From Guillardia theta CCMP2712 (lineage: Eukaryota; Cryptophyceae; Pyrenomonadales; Geminigeraceae), in NCBI RefSeq assembly GCF_000315625.1, contig NW_005434664.1, positions 772,034 to 793,582 of the forward strand: a stretch of 21,549 bases of DNA, read 5' to 3'. Below are positions 9,001-21,549 of this stretch, in pieces. Position 1 is the stretch's first letter; the number at the start of each line of letters is the position of its first letter. The translations under genes were made by a program, and so were the position numbers. The notes under the pieces were generated by a model. It was given only the letters and a program-made list of their open reading frames with translations, was not told where the DNA came from and searched no databases.

Positions 9001-11889
9001 AACGATCTCCGCCGACCTCCAAGCAGAAGAAGGCGTCGACTGCGGAGGAGGGGAAAGAGGAGGAGGGTTCTCTTTCCTCCAAGAGGACTAAGGCGATCGC
9101 CCAGGACCCAACTGTCGAGGACCCCAACGCGAACTCAAGGAGGGTGATCAAGACAACGACCCAGGTGGACAAGATCTTCTCAGAGCAGCATCTCTACGTT
9201 CATCCCCTCTACGAGTCCCTCCCCTCTGCTCGCCATGGCTTGTCCACGGCGGGAGGAGCACGGGGAGGAGGAGGAGGAGGGGGGGCACGAGGAGGAGGAG
9301 CGACGTCGGCGGGCAAGGGATCGGGAGGAGGAGGAGGAGCAGGGGGTTCGAAGGAGTTTACACCCGTCTCCTCCTCCTCCATCATCATACACACTCTGGA
9401 GAATGTTGAGGACTTGCTGCATCAGCTGCTGCCTTCCTTTGTCGTCGTCCTCTCCCCCGACCTCTCCGTCACGCGCTCCCTCGAGACGTTCCATGCTGAT
9501 CATCCCAACCTCCCGCTCCGAGTCTACTTCCTCTCCTACTCTAACTCAGTGGAGGAGCAGCGGTTTCTTACCGAGGTCTCTCCCTTCTCCCTCTCCCTCT
9601 CCCTCTCCGTCTCCGTCTCCGTCTCCGTCTCCGTCTCCCTCTCCGTCTCCGTCTCCCTCTCCTTCTCCCTCTTCCTCTCCGTCTCCCTCTCCTTCTCCTT
9701 CTCCTTCTCCTTCTCCTTCTCCCTCTGCGTCTCCGTCTCCGTCTCCGTCTCACTCTCCCTCTCCTTCTCCTTCTCCTTCTCCTTCTCCTTCTCCTTCTCC
9801 TTCTCCTTCTCCTTCTTCTTCTCCTTCTTCTCTCACGCTAGGTTGCAGGTCAAGAGGGAGACCGAGTCCTTCAAGTCTCTCATCGAGACCAAGGCTACCA
9901 TGGTCATCCCCGACGATCAGGACGGCAAGACAGGCGACGTCATCCTCCTCTCCCCAGACGCCCCTCAGCCGACCTCCAGCAGGAAGGGAGGAGGGGCGGC
10001 GAAGAGAAGGGTGAAGGTGGTGGTGGATGTCAGGGAGTTCCGCTCAGCTCTGCCCTCCCTCCTCCATCAGCGAGGCCTCGAGCTCGTCCCGCTCACCCTA
10101 GAGGTCGCTTTCAGTCTGTACCCTCTCCTCCTCCTCTCTTGTCCTCCTCTCCTCTCCTCCTCTCCTCCTCTCCTCCTCTCCTCCTCTCCTCCCTCTCCTC
10201 TCCTCCTCTCCTCTCCTCCTCTCCTCCTCTCCTCCTCCCCCATCCTCGTTTGGTTCAGCCAACGTATCTCCGTCCCTTCCTCACGCTGATCCGCCCGCAG
10301 GTTGGCGACTACGTGCTGTCGCCGGACATCTGTGTCGAACGGAAGAGGTCTGCCCGTGCTGCCCCTCCTCCTGCACTCCCATCCCCCCCGCCTCCTCCCT
10401 CGCCCCTCCTGCTCTAGTTCCCTACTTAACTTAACCTTCTGTCCAGCATCTCCGACCTTTACAGCTCTTTCGCATCGGGGCGTCTCTTTCAGCAGGTGGG
10501 CCTGCGTCCTTGGGGTGGTTGAAAGGTGACGGGGACGTTGGGCCAGGTGGAGAACATGACCAGGTTCTACAAGATCTCAGTTCTACTGATAGAGTTCGAT
10601 GAGAACCGACCTTTCAGGTCATCATCATCATCATCACCACCACCACCACCACCACCGTCATCACCTTGCTCATCATCACCGCCGCCGCTGCCATGATTCT
10701 AATCATCATCACCATCGCCATGATCATCACAATCATCATCATCATCGCCATCACCATCACCATCGTTGTGATCGTTTCCTCGTATAGCCTGCAGAGCTCG
10801 TCCTCGATCTCCTCCGACATCGCAATAGGCAGCATAATCTCCAAGATCGTTCTTCTCACCCTTCACTTCCCCTCCCTCAAGGTAACGCCGCTGCCCTGCA
10901 TGTCAGACGACGAGGCTGCAGATCGATTTTGACATGCCGCAACGGCATCTTGTGCTCTGATCTCAACGTGCCACGACTGTCATGGGGACTCACTTGCTCG
11001 TCCTCTCCCTCAGGTCATGTGGATGCGAAGTCCTTACGCTACCGCCATCATGTTCGACGAGGTCTAGATCTTCCTTGCGGCCTCTCCTCTCCCTTCCTCC
11101 TCTCGTTCCCGTTCTTCCTCCTCTCGTTCCCGTTCTTCCTCCCCCTTCCCCTTCCCCCCCCCCTTTCCCTTTTCCTCTCCTTCCTCCTCTTCCCCTCTCT
11201 CCCAATCTTCCTCTCCCTTCCTCCAACCTCACCTCTCCCGCAGCTGAAACAGAACCAAGAGGAGCCATCACCAGAAACTGCTGAGCAGGTCAACCGTCCT
11301 TCCCTCCTCCCTCTTCTGCTTCCTAAAACTCAATTGCAACTTAGGTCGGTCAGGATACCAATCAGGCACAGAACCAAGGATTTGCTGTCGTCCCTGCTGA
11401 CATTCTGAGGAGGTTCCCCTTAGCCTTGACTCTCCTCCCTCTCATCCCTCTTCCTCTCTCCCTTTCCTTTCCGCCCACCTCCCTCCGTCTGCTCCTTTCC
11501 CTACCTTCGCCCTAGCTCGTATCCTTCAACTTGCTCGATATCTCCTTCCTCTCCCCTCGCTCCCACCGCAGTACAACCGCTCCTCTTCCGCAGGCATGAT
11601 GGAACATCGCAGGCTACCTGGGGTGAACGCCAACAACGCGACATACCTGATGAACCATGTGAAGAGCCTCTACGACTTGAGGTCTGCAGCCGTCCCTTCC
11701 CCCTGTATTCCTCCTCACGCCCGATGCAGTAGGATGACGGAGCTGCAACTAGCCGGGCTGATAGGAAATGGCCCGGCCAAGCAGGTACCTCCAGGGGTTT
11801 CAGTACGGCATCTGATCGCTGACTCGCACCTGCAGCTCTACGACTTCATGCATGCCCGCGGCCCATCATCGCTTAACCCCTCCATGTGA
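6078..11889 (+). CDS. ERCC4: XPF/ERCC4/Rad1 structure-specific DNA repair endonuclease, 14 exons
   Basis: Nuclear 3'-flap endonuclease; with an ERCC1 partner it cuts 5' of lesions in nucleotide excision repair and acts in crosslink repair. Exons: 6078-6146, 6349-6861, 7302-9575, 9849-10103, 10301-10347, 10447-10495, 10547-10617, 10788-10881, 11014-11061, 11244-11288, 11345-11412, 11613-11681, 11730-11784, 11836-11889; 3711 nt, 1236 aa. The degenerate SF2 helicase-like half (about 1-500) has [23 protein letters not shown] and [13 protein letters not shown] long acidic/basic linker follows (about 500-840, with [13 protein letters not shown] as a possible nuclear signal). The nuclease domain has [10 protein letters not shown] (Asp1012), VGDY (Asp1040) and ERKSISD (Glu1050, Arg1051, Lys1052, Asp1056), so the active site is complete. 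The C-terminal HhH2 region has [12 protein letters not shown] and [13 protein letters not shown]. Human XPF is 916 aa; the excess lies mainly in the linker and a Gly-rich insert near 840-880. The start gives the expected short N-terminal helix. Confidence 0.95.
6961..7140 (+). repeat. (GCTCT)n pentamer array in XPF intron 2
   Basis: About 36 pentamers, with an imperfect patch at 7041-7075. It lies within the 440-bp intron 6862-7301 and is pyrimidine-rich on the sense strand. Frames through it have no stop on either strand but are artefacts. Confidence 0.95.
9576..9848 (+). repeat. Hexamer pyrimidine repeat filling XPF intron 3
   Basis: Runs of CTCCGT, CTCTCC and CTTCTC units occupy nearly the whole 273-bp intron up to the acceptor …ggttgcag. 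The junction joins VEEQRFLTE to VKRETESF, matching the XPF family without a gap. The intron is a multiple of three and has no stop in the host frame. Confidence 0.9.
10104..10300 (+). repeat. CTCCTCTCC simple repeat in XPF intron 4
   Basis: Most of this 197-bp intron (10120-10240) is an irregular array of CCTCTCCTC units, again CT-rich on the sense strand. It joins LVPLTLE to VGDYVLSP. Confidence 0.85.
10618..10787 (+). repeat. CAT/CAC trinucleotide repeat in XPF intron 7
   Basis: Mixed CAT, CAC and CGC triplets fill the intron between FDENRPFS and the following LQSSSSIS exon. Any His-rich frame here is not coding. Confidence 0.85.
11101..11142 (+). repeat. Two perfect 21-bp tandem copies in XPF intron 9
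   Basis: The unit begins TCTCGTTCCCGTTCTTCC and is repeated exactly twice within a CT-rich 182-bp intron (11062-11243). Confidence 0.8.
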
Positions 11890-12346
11890 TCATGGGCAGG
11901 TCAAGATCAAACAACTCAGGTCAAGCGGTCGTGATGCAGTCGGAGCTTCTTCGAATGTTGTTCTTGATGTATTCAAGACGTCCTACCGCTCTCTTGATAG
12001 TCACTCTTGATGTATGGAAGACGTCCTACCGCTCTCCTTCCGTCTCCCCATTGTTTTTCACAAGTCTTGGTTTGTCGGGGAGAATTGATCCGATAGCAAT
12101 CAAACTGCTTTCAAATTAAATCGAACAATTTGTTGATTCAAATCGATTGGTTCAAAAAAAAGCATGCGTGGGATACCCTCCTCCCCTCTCATCACACCAT
12201 TTGGCGGTGAGTACCCCTGCTTTATCCTTCGAGTACCCCCCTATTTCCTATATTCCAGCACCCTACCTGACTGTGCCCTTACCACCCACCGTATCACTAC
12301 CCCATATTTTCCCATTGAAGGACCCTACCCTTCCCAGAGTCCTGGC
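11890..12346. other. Intergenic region between XPF and RPS2 genes
   Basis: About 460 bp with no supported gene. It contains a 43-bp tandem duplication (11962-12036), an A/T-rich stretch near 12110-12165, and a TACCC-rich patch at 12172-12335 directly upstream of the RPS2 TATA box. No AATAAA was found for the XPF transcript. Confidence 0.6.
11962..12036. repeat. Imperfect direct repeat, 43-bp period
   Basis: Copies at 11962-11993 and 12005-12036 share TCTTGATGTAT, two changed bases, then AAGACGTCCTACCGCTCTC. They lie just downstream of the XPF stop codon, probably in its 3' untranslated region. Confidence 0.85.
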
Positions 12347-12354
12347 TATAAAAG
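12347..12354 (+). promoter_or_regulatory. TATA box of the RPS2 gene
   Basis: TATAAAAG lies 38 bp upstream of the RPS2 ATG. Transcription would then start around 12375-12380, leaving a very short leader of roughly 5-10 nt; the exact start is inferred. It is the only convincing TATA box in the window. Confidence 0.6.
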
Positions 12355-12384
12355 AAAGAAAAAAACCGCAGTCGCGCGTGCAGC

Positions 12385-13422
12385 ATGGGAGACAGGGGCG
12401 GCTTCCGCGGCGGCTTCGGCGATCGAGGAGGACGTGGACGTGGACGTGGACGTGGTGGAGACAGAGGAGGGTGAGAAACGAACTCTTCCTTGTGCTCCAA
12501 TTCCTGGATGATCGATCCTCTTGCTTTGCTGGAGGTTCTGTCTCGAACTTGGGTGCTAGTTGGCAGCACTTGCGAGGATGTACGTGTTTGTCGGTGTTTG
12601 AACGCGATCTGCTCTCCTTTCCTCCTATCCTCTTGTGGCGAGAGCAGCAGATAGTGACTTCCTCACAGCAGGGGCCGCGGTCGCGGTCGCGGTCGCTCCG
12701 ATGGCGAGAAGGAAGACTGGGTTCCAGTCACCAAGCTCGGACGCCTTGTGAAGGCCGGAAAGATCAAGTCTTTGGAGCACATCTACTTGTTCTCCATGCC
12801 CATCAAGGAGTACGAGATCGTCGACTTCTTCTTGGGCCCTCCTGGTGCCAACAAGCTCAAGGATGAGGTGATGAAGGTCCAGCCTGTTCAGAAGCAGACC
12901 AGGGCCGGTCAGCGCACTCGCTTCAAGGCCTTCGTGCTCGTCGGAGACTTCGACGGACACGTTGGTCTCGGAGTGAAGGTCGGCAAGGAGGTTGCCAACG
13001 CCATCCGTGGCGCCATCCTCGCTGCCAAGTTGGCCGTTGTTCCTGTCAGGAGAGGGTACTGGGGTAAGAAGATCGGTCTTCCCCACACCGTTCCCAACAA
13101 GATCCACGGCAAGTGCGGATCCGTTCACATCCGTCTGGTGCCTGCTCCCCGCGGTACCGGCATCGTTGCGGCTCCTACCTCCAAGAAGATCCTCCAGTAT
13201 GCGGGAATCCAGGATTGCTTCACCTCGTCCTCGGGATCCTCCGCTACCCTCGGAAACTTTGCCAAGGCTACCTTCAACGCTCTTGCGGTGCTCTACGGAT
13301 ACCTCACCCCTGAGCTCTGGAGGGAGACCAAGTTCACCAAGCAGCCCTTCCAGGAGTTCACCGACGACCTCTCTGCGTCCAAGGTGATCAAGTCCCGCGG
13401 CGCTGCTGACAAGTACTCGTAA
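12385..13422 (+). CDS. RPS2: Cytosolic 40S ribosomal protein S2 (uS5), two exons
   Basis: Component of the small ribosomal subunit near the mRNA entry site, with a role in decoding accuracy. Exon 1 is 12385-12470 and exon 2 is 12669-13422, joined across a 198-bp GT-AG intron; total 840 nt, 279 aa (human 293). The N-terminus ([16 protein letters not shown]…) is the RGG/RG-rich tail typical of eukaryotic uS5, and the intron falls inside it. The core is well conserved: [111 protein letters not shown] and YLTPELW. The start is chosen because it gives the family's GGFRGGFG beginning and lies correctly behind the TATA box. The acceptor is a CAGCAG tandem, so exon 2 may start at 12672, one codon shorter. 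Third codon positions are strongly C/G-biased, as expected for a highly expressed gene. Confidence 0.97.
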
Positions 13423-13712
13423 ACGTCTCTCGCTCATCGCCACTGGTCAGCCGCTGTGAACACGCCCACTGTTGCAGCATGCTTCCTCGGGGTTTGAGGG
13501 AGCATGTGCGAGACTCTGGTCCTTTTACCGGAGAACGCATAATTCGACCATTGCTATAGATTCTTGAGAGAAAGTTCGATAATAAAAAAGTAGAAAAATT
13601 TATACAATCAGTCTGTTGTTGAACTTTAAGATATACCATACATGCTGTGCCATCCTTGTCAAGTGTACCTCCTGCTGATCCTGTCGGCCATTACTCTGCT
13701 GCTTCCACTTTG
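13423..13712. other. Short convergent intergenic region
   Basis: 290 bp between the stop codons of RPS2 and the large minus-strand gene. It holds the RPS2 3' untranslated region with its AATAAA. The distal part must hold the 3' end of the opposite transcript; no clear signal was seen for it. Confidence 0.6.
13581..13586 (+). terminator. AATAAA polyadenylation signal of RPS2
   Basis: A canonical AATAAA lies 159 bp after the RPS2 stop in an A/T-rich stretch. It is assigned to RPS2 by position and strand. Confidence 0.6.
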
Positions 13713-21265
<7,553 letters not shown>

Positions 21266-21549
21266 GTCCGGAGAAGGCCCTGATGCTGATCAATGCAGCT
21301 GCTCCATGACGGCGCCATCCTGAGCGCTAGGGCTGCTCCTCTCTCTCTGTATCCTCCTTCTTGCAACTCCGTCTCCTCCTCCTCCTGCCATGCTCTGCCC
21401 ACCCATCGCTCCGCTCATTCCCTCCATTTCGCCCCTTCTCCTTTCCAGGTCTCTGAGGCAGGCTTCACATTCGAAGTTGATGAAAAATTAAGGCTTGCAT
21501 CCCATCTGATCATCATAGGCTTCCCCCCCCCGCTTCCTCCCCCTCCCCC
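21266..21549. other. Upstream region of the large minus-strand gene
   Basis: 284 bp with CT-rich stretches and a C-rich end (21527-21549). No TATA box, other gene or convincing additional 5' exon was seen. The chosen ATG at 21265 is the first in the long frame; an upstream non-coding exon cannot be excluded. Confidence 0.5.

Noticed and set aside
6334-9172. Long minus-strand frames opposite the XPF gene
   Set aside because: They are shadows of GC-rich XPF codons with no family features. The plus strand is proven by conserved XPF motifs.
6939-10289. Single long plus-strand open frame as one XPF exon
   Set aside because: It includes the GCTCT array and the CTCCGT repeat. XPF homology stops exactly at good GT-AG sites on both sides of those repeats, so they are introns 2, 3 and 4.
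12471-12668. Possible snoRNA in the RPS2 intron
   Set aside because: Ribosomal protein introns often host snoRNAs, and GGATGATC resembles a C box, but no matching CTGA D box, terminal stem or ACA box was found.

Overview
This is a stretch of nuclear eukaryotic DNA. The genes are broken by many short GT-AG introns, most of them 44 to 69 bp. The protein-coding families are typical eukaryotic ones: a PP6-type phosphatase, XPF/Rad1 and cytosolic ribosomal protein S2. The combination of tiny introns, moderately high GC and dense simple repeats fits a unicellular alga or protist. A cryptophyte such as Guillardia is my best guess, but nothing in the window proves the species. No operons, plastid genes, RNA genes, CRISPR arrays or intact transposons were seen.

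Layout, left to right. (1) 1-2151, minus strand: a tentative 10-exon gene for a small acidic, unrecognised protein (862-2112), with further possible minus-strand exons at 37-625. (2) 2152-3648: non-coding, with a tract rich in TACCC. (3) 3649-5402, plus: a complete 15-exon gene for the catalytic subunit of protein phosphatase 6 (305 aa). (4) 5403-6077: CTC-based minisatellites. (5) 6078-11889, plus: a complete 14-exon XPF/ERCC4/Rad1 DNA-repair endonuclease gene (1236 aa), several of whose introns are filled with simple repeats. (6) 12385-13422, plus: a two-exon gene for ribosomal protein S2 (279 aa), with a TATA box and an AATAAA signal. (7) 13713-21265, minus: a 20-exon gene for a protein of about 1785 aa, convergent with RPS2. 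It carries three tandem degenerate EHD/dynamin-like GTPase modules with inserted EF-hands, a WW-like segment, a SAM domain and C-terminal EF-hands. (8) 21266-21549: its upstream region.

Exon structures were deduced by hand from GT-AG sites, reading phase and protein-family conservation. In all three family-supported plus-strand genes the summed exon length is an exact multiple of three and the ends fall at the expected family termini. The large minus-strand gene was joined across 19 introns using internal repeat homology and phase. It is the most unusual item in the window: a protein made of three GTPase-like folds that have all lost their nucleotide-binding motifs, combined with calcium-binding modules.

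The four main genes have no evident shared pathway; they look like ordinary neighbours in a compact eukaryotic genome. The recurring theme is that long introns are mostly short introns swollen by simple repeats, including (GCTCT)n pentamer arrays that are always pyrimidine-rich on the sense strand of the host gene.
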